Part shown: piece after piece, positions 24,134 to 37,827 of the stretch | Position numbering within the stretch: position 1 is the stretch's first letter | How the letters are laid out: every line of letters starts with the position of its first letter | Assembly (NCBI GenBank): GCA_050084515.1 | Contig: CM114272.1 | Span: 31,682,001 to 31,746,000, forward strand | From: Blasia pusilla | Taxonomy: Eukaryota; Marchantiophyta; Marchantiopsida; Blasiales | Length of the DNA: 64,000 nt | Direction of reading: 5' to 3' | Notes under the pieces: generated by a model | The model's database searches: none | What the model saw: the letters and a program-made list of their open reading frames with translations, nothing else | What the model was told of the DNA's origin: nothing | Made by a program: the position numbers and the translations under genes

Positions 24134-27100
24134 CTTTCTTGCCACAAAGAAATTGGGAGTAAAACATTATGTCTATCGAGATCGAGTATAGCTGACGGTG
24201 AAGGATCTCCATGACCAGCTCGAGCTGGGACAATCTCGGTGCGCATGCTCGGCTGTATGTTCGTAAGTCAGAAGAAATCCTCCTTGACCTTCCCATGATC
24301 AGGCCAAGAACTCCATCTCCGATTTGAGATATACGAGATCGAAGGTAGATCTAGATATATCTAGCGTTGCCTAATGGCTATAGATATTCAGAGCACGAAG
24401 AGCTAGCTATTACTATAAAACACAAATGAATCTCTTCAAGACAAGATTTAGGAAAGTCTTGGTCCAAAGCAGATGAACAGAAAGCGCTGTGGGACCCTTC
24501 TGATTTATGGCTCTGCCTCTTGGTTTACTATAAATTTTACATTTCTGATGGCGTAGGTACCTTCGCTGGAACAAAAGACGTTTAGAGTTTTATGGATGTT
24601 GAGATCCATCTTGGTCAGTGTTATTTCGAATATAGAAGATGATTCCGAGAGGAATCCTTCATTAAACATGAGAAATGCTCCGTTGACGTACCTCACTACT
24701 AAAAAGGTATCCGATCATGGACATTTCAGTGCAATCAGCGACAAACCGCAATCGATGAAACTGTCGAAAACGCTCGTTTGGCTTTGTTTCTGGGTAGCCA
24801 TTGCGCACCAGCGACTTGGTGCGTGGGGGACTCATATCCAAGATTCCAGACTTCACGTGCTAGCACAGTTCAGATCTAGAGAATTCCATACTGTTACAAA
24901 ATAAAGTTATGTACAGATATACGACTACAACATGTGAATCTCTACATATGCAATCGAGATCTTTGAGAGACTGCCACGGATCGTGCTATGCAATCCATTT
25001 TACCATCATTCACGGAAGTAGCAGCAGTACGATTCTGGATCGTGATGCTCGCGTTTCGGGCGCGTCATCATCGACGGTTTCGGTGGGGACATCCACACCT
25101 GCATAGAACGGGCAGGATTTTCAGCCAAGTCTCGATCACTGTGGACTAGTCGTTTCATTCTCTCTGTCTTGTCCGCGCTCCATGGACAGAAATCGTCATG
25201 AAACACCAATTCGGAAATCGCCAATTTCGAAAGTTCCAGGAGGAGCCGTAGGGAGATAATCTACATCACTTCCTCCCGTTCCTGTTCTCACCTCCCACGA
25301 GGACTCCAGGAATGCTCAACGGACATCGTTTCCTCCCCACCTAATAGCTAAGCTACTATGTCTAACCCCACGTAAAACTCCGTTCCCCTTTCCATTTCTT
25401 ATTACTTTATTCTTTCAGTCTGAAGTAACCCATTCAAATTGGGCTTCATCTCATGTCATTTGTGAAAGTGGACACGTAAGAAATTTGAGCTTATCAGGAA
25501 TATTGGCTCCATTCAACCCATGCACTCATCCAGACTTAAACGGTACACATCATTCCGGTGGAAAAATCTCCTTCAGTCTCACCCCTTCAACAATAATTCC
25601 TCCCTTCCAAATGAAAAGCAGGGAAAAGCCATATAGAATAATTAACTTGCACAAGAAAAATTTCGTTTATTTACCATCTCATACTTCAGATTTCCTTTTT
25701 TCCGCAAAATGGAATTTTTAAAAAAAAATTTGGAGTTCTCAGATTTGTAGAGAGTTTGCTCCTTCCTTTGGATCAGAAACAGATATGCACAATCCACAGC
25801 CTGGAGAAGAGAGCATCCTACAATCGAGAAAACTCAGGAAGTTTTCTCTTACCACCATTATTCCTCTTTACCTGGAAATTCCCACTTACACTGGAATACG
25901 GCAGTCTCTAGAATCCGTATACCTCCATTGTAATTGCATAATTTTAGTCCGAATTGTATTTTCTAATTCATTCATTTCGTCCGGGAAACGGGTTACGAGA
26001 CAGATGCTTATAGGAGAAAACTGGATGCCCACCAAACAATGATGTCCAATACGATGCTTTGTTTTCCTTCGAACAGTTCGTCCAGAATATCGTTTTTCCA
26101 TGTGGGATTTCTCAATTAGCCGTTGTGTGTGTGATTTCTGAATTAGCCAGGCTTTTCCACAAACCTAGTTCCATACCTTTAGTTGTAAGGAGAAACTGTT
26201 CCATCCATCTACATAATATATCTGCTACATGGACAGATTGTTGGTTAAATACACGTATTGAGTAAATCTGTACATGGAGGGTTTTTCTCACAGTGTAGGT
26301 GACTGACGTATCATATCCACGGATGGATAGGTTGCGCATAGCTCTCGTAGAGCATGGCCATGTTCAGCTCGAGCTCCAAAATGCAAAGCGATTCTCATCT
26401 TCTTTTGCGTGGATCTTTGGCATTACATTACAGTCTACATCTATAGTCATATGGGCCTCGCACTTACCTTATCCAAAGTTTAGGAGTTCAGAAAGGTGAG
26501 TGATTATGAAAGGGTTCTGGAACTCCTAAGATAATATGTGTCATCTACTTTTATTCTCTTTAAGAGCCCTCTCTTTGCAAGATTACAAAATTTATTATCT
26601 AGTTTTTAATACGTGTCGTCAAGGGAGGGGAGTTGTTGCTCCCTTAGCAGTATATAGATTTGTCTGTCTCAACATGATTCTTAATATACCTGCACCGCTT
26701 AATATATCTGCACCATTTACATTTGATGTCCACAACATTTGCTATTGCGGAGGACCTTAAAATTTGGAGTCTGCTTCATTCAAAAGATGATGCTCGAGAA
26801 GAATAGAGAGAGGGTTCACTGGTCAATATGTCGATATTGTGTCAAAGTGGAAGTCATGCCTTTTGACTGGATGTCCCACCAAATTCACCAGCTTGTAATT
26901 CGTTAGTAGATCAAATCGCCTCCATTTAGAATTGAGCTTGTTGATGGAGAGATAGTTGTCCACATACTTTGTTCATACTAGTCTTTTGAAGGCCCTTGAT
27001 GGTAAAGTAAATCATTTACACCTGTATTACATCGTGGATCACGAGTTTCCTGCAGCTGTAACTCCCATAACATCGATATAAGTCTTTCCCAGACATGACT

Positions 27101-27893
27101 TTATTAATGTAATGATATGATATGGAATTCAAGGAGATGCTGAGCTAGCATCGACAAGTTGAAGTAATTTGAGGATATACTGGGAACGAGTCTCGTTATC
27201 CTGAAATACCTACAGCGTCAAATTTTCCGATCTTTGGTTTCTAGCGAGGTAGCTCGGAGAAGTTCCCGATGTGGAACGATTCCCTTGAAAGAATTTCTTA
27301 AGAGACTACCTACGACAGTTCTGATCTATACCTGATCAGATTCTGTTTCAATCCTTTATGTCTACGCTAATGTAATGGTTTGTTTATGGGAGCGATTCCA
27401 TTTGGATCGATCTGCTCCATTTCAAATTAACATCGAGATGACAAGTGTGTTTGAGTAAAGCTAGTGTTTAGAGTTTTCTAATATTTGAGCGATCATTCTG
27501 TAGTAAGGACCAGTGAACTCTGAATCCGAGCTCTGCCACTTAGACCTAAATCCCAACCAAGGGACACACCCACAACTTAGTGGGTTCAAAACTTTCCGTG
27601 CTAACATCCAGATCTCATTTCAACCTAGAATTCAGAAAATAAATTTGAAGTACACGGGGAGAGATGAATGTGCGCTTAATGATAAGAGCTGGCTGATCCC
27701 AAGCTCCTCATGATCATAGTATTGATAAAAAGCTATCAAGTCTATCTAGGTCTACCTACCTTCGACCTCATGATTAGAAAAGTGGAGGTCAAGCTCCAGG
27801 CCTGATCGTGAGGGGGCCTGAAATAAAATCTGACCTCGTTGACCGACGTTCGCCATCTGTTAGGATCAACAGACTTAATTTATGACTCCACAT
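24134..27893. other. Intergenic region between peroxidases 1 and 2
   Basis: Scattered short open frames look random. No RNA gene, transposon domain or tandem repeat was recognised. A 14-bp palindrome CCAGCTCGAGCTGG lies near 24213. Confidence 0.5.
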
Positions 27894-28620
27894 TTAACCA
27901 TGGCGGTTGACAACGTTGCATTTCCTCCTGATCTGTCCGCTTTGTCCCGTGAGAACACCGATTCGTCCCATGTTTAACATGGACGCTCCGAAGGCCGAGT
28001 CTGAATTGATCTTACTCTGAGCTCGAACAATCTTCAGACCAGCTGAGTTTTGTCGAAGGGAATCATCTGAGGTGAACAGACCCCTTCCGCTCAGAACGTT
28101 TTTGAAGTAGTGGTTATCAAAGGTGTCGACAGATGTGGATTGATCCATCTTAATCATCGTTTTTTTATCGCCTTTCCTGCACTGCTTCTTCAGTTGTCTC
28201 ACAAATGCAGGATTTAGAGATGGATCGGTTTTGATTCTCGGGGAGAAGTTGTAAAGACGCTGCTCGACATGTGAACAGTGTGCCCGGCCAATGGTGTGGG
28301 CACCTGAGGATTACCATCATGTTGTCAGCGTGGAAAAAAGCCTTGATTTCTGGCATGGACAATGACTATAGCCTCTTTTTTTGTCAAGAACTAACAGCTA
28401 CAGAGAGAATCTTTTCTACGCTAAATTCATATCTCCAGAAAACGGATTCACCTGAAAGGACCACCATGTCATTTGCATTGAGTCCTTTCTGTCGAAAGAG
28501 TTGGACCAACTGTCCGAAGTTTGCGTTAAGAGATGGCAAATTTTGGTTTGCTTCGTTTTGGGATGACCTGACCCCATCTCTTCTGCCCAATTCAACTGTC
28601 CAACCTACTCCTCCTGAGAA
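27894..28620 (-). pseudogene. 5'-truncated class III peroxidase (exons 3 and 4 only)
   Basis: Exon 3 (28620-28452, 169 nt) encodes [17 protein letters not shown] through MVVLS. Exon 4 (28303-27894, 410 nt) encodes [20 protein letters not shown] through NVVNRHG and a stop. Both are open, splice sites are intact, and exon lengths equal those of the full genes. The signal peptide, the distal Arg-His exon and the second exon were searched for by eye up to 30.3 kb and not found, nor was the promoter block. Without the distal residues no peroxidase could form. This is a partial duplicate whose retained frame suggests recent origin or some constraint. The HG C-terminus is shared with peroxidase 3. 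Confidence 0.8.
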
Positions 28621-31600
28621 CTGCATATATATACATCAACGATTCACATTGGTCAAGAGGCTGTAAATAAAGTTAGATTGATTTCTGAGATCCTCCGACT
28701 TTAGAGGAACAAGCGACAAGGGAAGAGCGCTCGAGATTGAAACGTCAAATATGCAATGGAGGGCAGGTTCGTGGTTCCTGCTTGGTCATTTTCGGCTCTC
28801 TTTGGCCCCTCTCCTTTGTATCCCGATGGGTTTTCAAGTTAACTTGAACGTTAACTTGAAAGTGACAGCCCGAAGCGCAGGCGTGGACGGGGAGAGGAAG
28901 GTTTCGAGTCTTATGCGTTTGGGACCGGTGACTCGCATAAGAAGTCTACCCCGAATGCGGATGCTCCAAATTCTTTTCACAACAATATGTGTAGCTTAAT
29001 AATAATATATGGTCATGTCGATTTCTAGAGTATTCTACGCATGCAAGTCGATGATTTCAAACGAATGTAATGCCATTCCCCAAAACTTTCCAGATTTTTC
29101 CATGATTGAAACACTGTCAACGTAAAGAAGTGCACTACCCAGGTGGTTTGAATCTCCTCACTTGTAGGCTGAGCATTTAAAAAAAATCAAATTTAAGTGG
29201 AGAAACAAGTCTAGCTTCCAGAGAAGCATCCATGATTTGAAGACGTGTGAGATTGTCTTTCTCGAATGAGATACATGCTTAGGATGGTACCTCGATGAAA
29301 CACGATTTATTCCAAACCTGTGGGCCTCAAGTAAAAATCAATGAAATTTGAGAGACAAATTTATAAGAAATGAGACTGAAAAGTTGTTGAAGTACTTAAA
29401 ATATTATCGAGATTTAAGGGAGGATTCGTAAGAAATACTGACAGAATATTGTGAGCTAAAAATCATGAAAATCGCAGTTTTGAAACTTTCAAACACTTCT
29501 CATGGACATTCTCCGATTAACTCCTACGACGCATGCGCAAATACATTGCCACCTTGGTGCCTACATCTGCATACCAATTTGTATCTACGCTATGCGTTTC
29601 TTACATCCTAAGCTCCTCACTTCCAAGGATTGGAAAACTAGAACTTTTATGGAGGAAGGCCGTCTATCATTTACGTCATTTTGTCCAAAGAACCTCAACA
29701 GTCTTGCCTGTAATTGACATAAAATACCTGCACTTTAATACAATCTTGGACTTCTGGTGTCGCGCGTCAAACACGACGGAACCTTTCCAACACTTTGTTT
29801 CAAATATAGGGGACAGCGAGAGTTTTCCAAGTTTAGAGGCAAGACAAGATTCGCGGAGGCCATGGTGCGGCCGGGTCCGATTCAGAACCAGATTGGAAGG
29901 AGCAGGGCACATCCTTCAGAAGGTTGGAGTCAATTAATGGAGCAAGGACTCACTGTCTCACGAGATCCTAGGTTGCGGCAGGGTCCGTCTCAGGATGAAA
30001 CAGCTTTCACCAGTGACATGCACATGCAGCTGGAACAAGCCAGGTGATTCTTGCTCAGTTTTCCCTCTTGAGGGAAAACTGAGCAAGAATGTCGCTATTC
30101 TTTTGGGTCAAGCATTTCATGAAATATAGAAGCACTGTTCGAGTCTTCACAGATCTTGATGAAGACCTCAGGTACACTGGCACCACTGCGGCAAGCCCGC
30201 GTTGAATTTCACATTTCCGAGACACTGGAGTAACCGGTCCCGAGACTCCATCACGCACTCGCTACAGTTCGTACGCGCAAAGCGTAGTTTTATATCTCAC
30301 AAATTTCCATCGTATTTTGCAGTCGATCTGGAAAGAGATCCTGCCTGCTATGACATGTTTATCCTAAAATTGAAACTGAACTGCGGACCCGATTTTGCAG
30401 GTAAACTACGTTTGGAAACGGTCTCACATAATTGATTATACCCTTACAGAAATCTAAACATGTCTTCTAGAGGATTCCTCCGGATCGGGGTAAAGGAGCT
30501 TGAGACTCGTCATTGGGAGCTGCGGTATAAAACATGGGACTTGTTGGTGTTCTCAACAGCAAATGGGAACCTTAATGCTGATTTCCCCGCTATGATCCAG
30601 TTTAGAGTAACCAACGAAAACTTAATTTCGAGCGTAACTGATGGAGAGATTCTACAGCTCAGTTCATGCTGAGACCTGGAGCTTCATGTCCATGTTCGGA
30701 ACTATGGCTTCTCAAAGGTATAAGTACGTAGATCTGGATCTAGGTTTTATGTCTTCATAATGGCAATATGGTGATTATGAGATTTCTGAGCTCGATCTGA
30801 CTGAAGATCAGCGACAGATTAGTCATCCTGATTCCGGATATTTTCTTAAAATTGACGGTCCCAGGGGATGCTAGTGCGGAAGCGTGATCGGTCCGTCAGA
30901 TCCTACGACCACCGACCTAGCTAAGAACTTAGACCTTTAAAGACATGGTGATTTACGACATGATTGGCCATAACTTGGAGCTGATTATTTGAATAGAGCA
31001 GATTCATCCAAAGGAAATCACTCTCATCAGCTAAGCGAGCCATGAAGACTGTTTTAGTCATTCATGGAATAGGACCTCATCATAGATTCGAAAGTAATGC
31101 TTGCGAATCTTGTATATGTGGAAGTCGGTTTGGAAGCGCCCCTCCAGCTTTCTTTCCCTTCCCAACGAATGTGGATAAGAAAATTGAGCCTACACTGAAG
31201 CCAACTTCAATGAGTAGAGTAGTTCTGCAAATCGATTCTCATTCATAGTAAATCTCACAATTTAACTCGGTATCTTATTCTTTTAGAAACTCAAGTCCGG
31301 GACAAAACAGTTAAAGTGGTATGAAATCTACAGCGAGCCTAACCTGCTACTAATCACGATGCCAATCTGCAATTGCTTCTTCCAGTCTATTCGTAAAAGC
31401 AGACTCTCCACAATGGGCGTTTGGGCGAGAAATGAAACAGTCGAACCCCTTAACAATCATAATTTGTAAGCGCAAACCTGCAAAGCTATGTATTATTTGA
31501 AATATTCTCTACGTGGCTCTTTCTATTCGCTTGTTGATTCCATGTATCCAAGGGACGCTGAAGAGATCTTAACGCGACGATGGAGATTATAATATCAGCA

Positions 31601-34150
31601 GTCGGTGATTCTAATCGGAAGCTACCGAAAACCTCAAAGCCACAAGATAAACTTGTGATCCATCATGTGGAGGAACAAATCCTTGTTCCTCTTCTCGCTG
31701 ACCTACGTACCCACCCCTTTGATTACTTTGGGAATGCCGAATAGTGAAATCTACGCACTCTTAAGAGATTTCTTAAGAAATCTAGACTTGAGAAGAAAAG
31801 ATCCAAATCAACGACGGAGATCGGTATCAATTTCGAGACTTTCACAATCCAAAAGTTTCAAATTAGCGGAGACGAATCACCTGGACTCAAAAGGTCCGAG
31901 TTCTCGACTGCTTTTCGCTGTTAGTTTTCCAGATGCTTATAAGCTACGAGTAGCACTGGCGTTGACCGACTTTGGTTTTCCCATTGAATTGAATATGACA
32001 AAAGCTCGTGCCATCCACACGTCGTCAAGGAATACCGTGGGAAATACTCAATATAAAGTACATTTTTATAATCGGTCTCCCGTACTGTGTTCAGACAAGT
32101 ACTATTAACGTGATCAAAGAAATAGCAGTGTCGATCCCATCCGAATCATGTGCATGCTACGTCCACACAGAATTCAAATTCTGCACTTAATGTTAGCAGA
32201 TCGCCGCAGCCGATACGGGTCTCAAGTCTTACCGTCTGTCCCTTCCTTCGAATCCGGTAGGTTGGGTCCATCAAAGGTCGTCTTCCACGTGGAAGACTTT
32301 CTCTGGTACACCCTTTCATACTTTCTGACAGAAATGGCCAAAGTATTTTTGAATTTCCTTCCATTTCTCTCTCTGTGCAGGCGGTTGGATGGGAAGAGAG
32401 GAGCTCGAAATACGATGAGATCTTACTGCGTTCATTCATACTCATTATGGATGAATAAACTGCAGGAGGAGCGCCGTGCAATTCTCGAAAGGACCTGGGA
32501 CGATTCCGCGCAAGGTTAACGTAGAACGAACTACTCCCTTTCAGATTCGGGTAGTTTAGTTTTTTCGAGAGAACCGGTGCATAAAGCCTGACCGTATCTA
32601 CGTTTTTCTAATCTGGCCAGCTATTTTGATACTAATACAATGGAGACGGCTTATTTTATTCCGCCGGAATAAAATGTAGAGGAAATTCTGAAATTCATTA
32701 GGTCAACACGTAGCCCCGGTCATTGCTCCCTTCATTGAAATACACTTTCCGCCAGATATGAGGAATCTGTCGCTTCCCATTGGAGCGAACTCCTCATTGC
32801 CACTTCAAGCATTCTGTCAAGGAAGATCAACATTTCTATACTGGTGACGACTCCGGACCATTACGGTGATTACTTTCCGAAACACTGTTATACATGCCAG
32901 AGAGTGACGAATTCTGTCACCGTTACCGTGGGGCACGATTACATTCCCTAGCCTTATCGTGACTCGTGTGTAATGAAAGGTCATCGAAGCTTCGCAAGCT
33001 GACTGAGCTTCGCGCCAGCAAGACGTCCTCCAAGTTTCGAGGCAAGACAATATTCGTGCTAACCACGTTTCCGATATATCGGAAGTAGGCTTAATCTTGA
33101 GAAGGTCGACACTGGGTAATGCAGCCAGCACGCATCCACTACCTATCTAAATCCACGGCAGCGATTTTTCAGCTCCGCTTCAGATCGGCATGGAGGGCAG
33201 GCTCAAGCTTGCGAAGGTTTCCGCCATTGAAGTACGTGTGCTGTCCATCTAATTCAGGACCCGCTGCAAAGTTGGAAACTTGTCCTCTACGGAGGAGGCT
33301 ACACATTACGATGTACGTGGCACACGGAGTTTCCCATTGGCACTGGAGTCTGGAGTAGTGGGTCTCAGAATTCGTCTGGGCCGGGTAGGTACACATAACC
33401 AGGTTTAGCTGCCTTTGATCAGGAGCCTCGATTTGTACAGCCAGACGGGACGCCGCATATAGCCTGAACACACCTGAAAAGAAAAGAGCCGGAAGAGATG
33501 ATTCAATCGTGTGTGGTCACAAACGCATGACAGCCAGGACCTGGACAAAGAAAGATCTAAGGCCGGTGCACTCTGCGTGCTGCCGCATGCCCCGCTCCGC
33601 GTATTGTCATTTGCCTCAGTCATGAAAGTCATTTCGAGACCGCAAAGTGTGCACTCGCAACAGTGCATTCTCGAATCCCCAACTTTCCTTGGAATTCTAT
33701 GCCCTAGTTCCGACATCATCAGATACGTTCCGACAAAGGGCTCACATACTAATTATACGCATTTGTACAAATGGCTCGTGCTCGCGACCATTGTCAGACC
33801 AATGTTCGGAGAGATCCGGGGTTACGAGTAACCCCGGCCGACAGTTTTCAGGAAAATCCGACGCCAGAAGATCACCACCGGCACCAGTTCCGGGCGGTAA
33901 TGAGTAGATGCCGGAAGTTGACAGGGCAGTCGTGAAGGTGCCGGCTTATGACTGTCTGAATGCCGGTATGTGGCGACGTGCGGGTAGGAAAGCCGGTTTT
34001 CGGCTGGATAACTTTTCCCGGCGGACGGTTTATTGCCGTTTGGGGTGCCAGCTGCCGGAAATCCATATGTGCCCACGATTTGCTTAGGGGGAGGCGGCTG
34101 GATCCAGACCGTCCCCTCAAATGTGTGCCCTAACACCCATTTAGGGCACA
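28621..34150. other. Intergenic region rich in short perfect palindromes
   Basis: No supported gene. Perfect inverted repeats occur at 28832-28861 (12-bp arms), 30047-30090 (21-bp arms, 2-bp loop), 31766-31783 (18-bp palindrome), 32280-32297 (18-bp palindrome), 32653-32675 (11-bp arms) and 33816-33837 (10-bp arms). A stretch near 29826-29855 resembles 33031-33060 (TCCAAGTTT.GAGGCAAGACAA). CCGG-rich sequence lies at 33810-34060. Confidence 0.5.
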
Positions 34151-34229
34151 CTAATTTGAGCCGTCCGATCTAAATCGACCCTGCTCATTAGGGGTGGAGA
34201 CCTGACTACGGCTCCTGAGTCCCCTCATT

Positions 34230-35310
34230 CTACTCTGCCCCGCTCCGCAGCCTCCACTCCGCAGCCTCTGCAGCTCCGCTTTGCTCCTCTCTGCAGCTCG
34301 GCTTTGCTCCTCTCCGCACCTCCGCTTTGCAAGTTTGCTCTGCTCCGCAGCCTCCGCAGCTCGGCTTTGCTCCTCTCTGCAGCTCCGCTTTGCAAGTTTG
34401 CTATGCTCTGCACTCCGCAAGTTTGCTATGCTCCGCACTCCGCAGCCTCCGCAGCTCGGCTTTGCTCCTCTCCGCAGCCTCCGCAGCTCCGCTTTGCTCT
34501 CTCCGCAGCTCGGCTTTGCTCCTCTCCGCAGCCTCCGCAGCTCCGCTTTGCTCTCTCCGCAACTTCGCTTTGCTCTCTCCGCAGCTCCGCTTTCTCTGCT
34601 CCGCACTCTGCAGCCTCCGCTTTGCTCTGCTCCGCAGCCTCCGCTTTGCTCCGCTTCGCTTAGATCCGCTCCGCTTTGCTCCGCTTCGCTTAGATCCGCT
34701 CCGCTTTGCTAAGTTTGCTCTGCTTGGAATGAATGCGGTGCCTCTCTGCTCTGCTCGGATCCGCTCCCCAGCCTCCGCTTTGCTCTGCTCCGCACTCCGT
34801 AGCCTCCGCTTTGCTCTGCTCCACAGCCTCCGCTTTGCTCTGCTTAGAACCGCTCCGCTTTGCTAAGTTTGCTCTACTTGGAATGAATGCGGTGCCTCTC
34901 TGCTCCGCTTTGCTCTGCTCGGATCCGCTCCGCAGCCTCCGCTTTGCTAAGTTTGCTCTACTCGGATCCGCTCCTTCCCTCCACATGAATTTGCGCCATT
35001 GAATCTGCTCCGCTTTGCTAAGTTTGCTCTACTCGGATCCGCTCCTTCCCTCCACATGAATTTGCGCCATTGAATCTGCTCCGCTTTGCTAAGTTTGCTC
35101 TGCTCGGATCCGCTCCTTCCCTCCACATGAATTTGCGCCATTGAATACGCTCCGCTTTGCTAAGTTTGCTCTGCTCGGATCCGCTCCTTCCCTCCAGATG
35201 AATTTGCGCCATTGAATCCGCTCCGCTTTCCTAAGTTTGCTCTGCTTGGATCCGCTCCGTAGCTTCTCTTTGCTCCGCTTTGCTCGGATCCGCTTGGCTC
35301 CGCTCCGATC
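34230..35310. repeat. CT-rich minisatellite with a 71-bp higher-order unit
   Basis: The whole stretch is built from variants of CTCCGCTTTGCT, GCTCTGCTCCGCAGCC and AAGTTTGCTCTGCT. All frames therefore give repetitive Leu-Cys-Ser-Ala or Ser-Lys-Ala-Glu protein and none is likely to be a real gene. Between about 34930 and 35240 four units of exactly 71 bp occur; the landmark CTCCTTCCCTCCACATGAAT starts at 34971, 35042 and 35113, and again at 35184 with CCAGATGAAT. Confidence 0.85.
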
Positions 35311-35339
35311 TGTGACGAAAGATTAGGCTCTCCGAACTG

Positions 35340-35765
35340 CTGTTTTTCGTTTCTACTTGGCTAGGTGATTCGTTTTTTTAGGGCCGCGTTGCTACTCTGT
35401 TTCATTTCTTCTTGGTTGGGTGATTCGCTTTTTTGTAGGGCCGCGTTGCTGCTCTGTTGCGTTTCGCTTGTGCAGGGTTTTTGGCGTGTCAATGTGGCTC
35501 TGTTGCAAACTTGTGACAGTGGCCATTTTGTGACTCTCGCCATGGCCCTGTTGCTTTGCATTTTATCTCTGCAATTTCTAACTGTATTGGCCGATTCCTC
35601 CCTAATTTGACCCACGAGTTGGGTTCGTTGTGCGGCCTTCCACATTAGGGCCAGGGTTTGTGTCCATTAGGGCCAGGGTTTAGGGTCAATTTGAGCCAAG
35701 GTTTGTGTTGATTCGGGCCAGGGTTTGTGTCAATTCGGGCCAGGGATTAACCCTTCTCCCGTGCC
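35340..35765 (+). repeat. Repeated upstream region of the hAT gene
   Basis: Two copies of a roughly 60-bp unit ending TAGGGCCGCGTTGCT (about 35385 and 35440) are followed by four copies of GGGCCAGGGTTTGTGT-like sequence (35645-35755), one joined to GGTTTAGGGT, a telomere-box-like motif common in plant promoters. It directly precedes the hAT start codon and may be its 5' region. Confidence 0.5.
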
Positions 35766-35796
35766 TTGAAGTTGTAGCCTACACCCACTTGTTCAC

Positions 35797-37827
35797 ATGG
35801 CGAAAAGACAGAAGACCATGACTTCCTTCCTAGGTAAGGAACGAATATCCAATGAGCATGACATTATCGCATTTTCTGGCTCATCTGATGACAGAGAAGA
35901 GCAGCCTCCATCAAGAAGCAGTGCGGGTTTGGCTGAGAAAGTTAGAGTAGCTTGGAAGGATGTTTGGTAATCAATGTATGATTGGATTGAGTTTTATTCG
36001 ATCAATGGTAGAATCTTTTGTAAAGTTTGTAAGAAGGGGAAGGGGAAGAGTGTATTTGCCAAAGACGGAGCCATAAATTGCAAGGTTTGGAGGCTATGCC
36101 ATTTTTGAAATTTCTGTCAATGCCCCTATTACCAGAGACCTATACCAAGATGAAAAGAGTTGTAGTGAGATGTGTTGTTTCATTAGCCAAGTTCTGTATA
36201 GAAGAACTCTGCGAGAGTTCAAGCCTCTCCTTTCTTTGGAGTTATGATCGATGAATCAACTGACATTTCTGTAACATGGCATTTGGTTGTGTTTGCCACC
36301 TTCATTGAAGAGTGCCTATCAGAATGTTGTTTTTAAGGACTACTTCGTTGCGAATCAAAATGTGCTAATGCTATTACTGAAAGTTTTTTGCAACTTATCA
36401 AAGATGGAGGATTAGAATTCTCCAAAATGGTGGCATTTGGTTTAGATGGTGCTTCTACAATGGTAGGTAGCCAGACAAGGGTGGCATCCCAAATGAAGCA
36501 GAAGGTAAATCCTTACATTCTTTCGGTTCATTGTGTAGCCCATAGAATTCTTACATTTGGCGGCTTTATCAACTGCTAAAGCTCCTGATTGCAAGTCAAT
36601 ATCCTCTGAAGTTGATTCGATCCTCAATTCAGTAGCTGGCTACTTTAGAAGGTCGTCCAAGAGGAAGACAATTCTAGCGTCTTTGCAGGAAAAATTCAAC
36701 GACTCCTAGCGGGTAATGAAGAGATACCACAAGATAAGATGGTTATCCCGTTGGCAAGCTGTCACCACATTGTGTGATTCTCTAGAATCATTACTGACAT
36801 ATTTTAGAGATATTTCCCCCTTAGAGGATGATGGAAACACCGCAAATTTATTTACCAGGTTGAGATCATTCCAAATGATCTATCAATTATACTTTTTGTC
36901 TGACATTCTTTCCATGCTTGCAAATTTGAGTAAAATATTTCAGTACAAGTTTGTGGATGTTAGCACTATAGGAGCATTGTCAATTAGGAGAAATCTAGGA
37001 TTACCATGAATTTTGTCATGGAAACTCATGACTTGAATGCCTTCACCTTCTCTGAAGATACTGGTTACCATATACTTCCTGATTTTGGGCCACCTGGTGG
37101 TTTTCTTCGTTGTTTACAGTCTGAGATAAGGGGAAACAAATTTCATAGCATTGCTATGTCTCGAGATCGTACTGGAAGGGACTTGGAGGCTGCCTTATTC
37201 TTTCAGAAAAGGTTTGCTGAAAGTGTGTGTGCAGCTTTACAGGAGCGATTTCGAGATAATAACCTTATTGGATCAATGAGAATCCTCAATCCTTTGCATA
37301 TGCCTTCTCGGCAAGTGGGATTGAATAGTTGGGGGTGTAAAGATTTAGATGATTTGTGTGGTTTTTTTTAGCTCAATTGCCATTGGGGGGGCAATGCAAT
37401 CTCCTATCATTAATTCTCCCATTATGAAGAAAGAGTTCCAGTCTTTCAAATTGATGGCTATTAGTGAGTGGAAGGATCGTAACTTCAGAGACTTGTGGGC
37501 GATGGTAAGTTGGAGTCCCTCGTTAAGTATTATAATTTTCTGATTTTGGCTAATGTAGCTAGAGTCCAGTGTGTTAGTACTGCCATATGTGAGAGAGCTT
37601 TTTCCATTCCGAACATGATCAAGACAAAATCTCGTAATAGATTGACTACCAAGTACTTAGATGTTGTCTTGAGGATTGCCTTAGAAGGACCTTCCTCTTA
37701 TTACGAAGAGATGTTGTCTGAGTCTATGGTGTTGTGGAAGAATTCTGTTCATTTTAGGTACTTGTTTGCAAATCCAGATAGATATATTTTCCCGAATGAA
37801 GAAGTTAAAGATACAAAACACATGTAG
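35797..37827 (+). pseudogene. hAT-family transposase, broken
   Basis: The frame starts MAKRQKTMTSFLGKERISNE and carries a zinc-finger-like block GRIFCKVCKKGKGKS. Next come catalytic-core wording GVMIDESTDISVTWHLVVFA (about 36240) and FGLDGASTMVGSQTRVASQM (about 36436). SVHCVAHRI and the insertion-domain block RVMKRYHKIRWLSRWQAVTT follow. The C-terminal hAT dimerisation region reads CERAFSIPNMIKTKSRNRLT (about 37590). Stops (TAA after KDVW at about 35968) and several frameshifts break it. The DUF4371/ZMYM-like hAT group fits best. It would cut and paste DNA with 8-bp target duplications; element ends were not found. Confidence 0.8.

Noticed and set aside
31665-32108. 147-codon plus-strand frame in the intergenic region
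   Set aside because: No recognisable domain, promoter or conserved splice context; length is possible by chance in this composition.
34151-35212. Several long open frames (60-180 codons) rich in Leu, Cys, Ser or Lys, Ala, Glu on both strands
   Set aside because: They all arise from one CT-rich tandem repeat and are open in many frames at once; no start context, domain or non-repetitive part.
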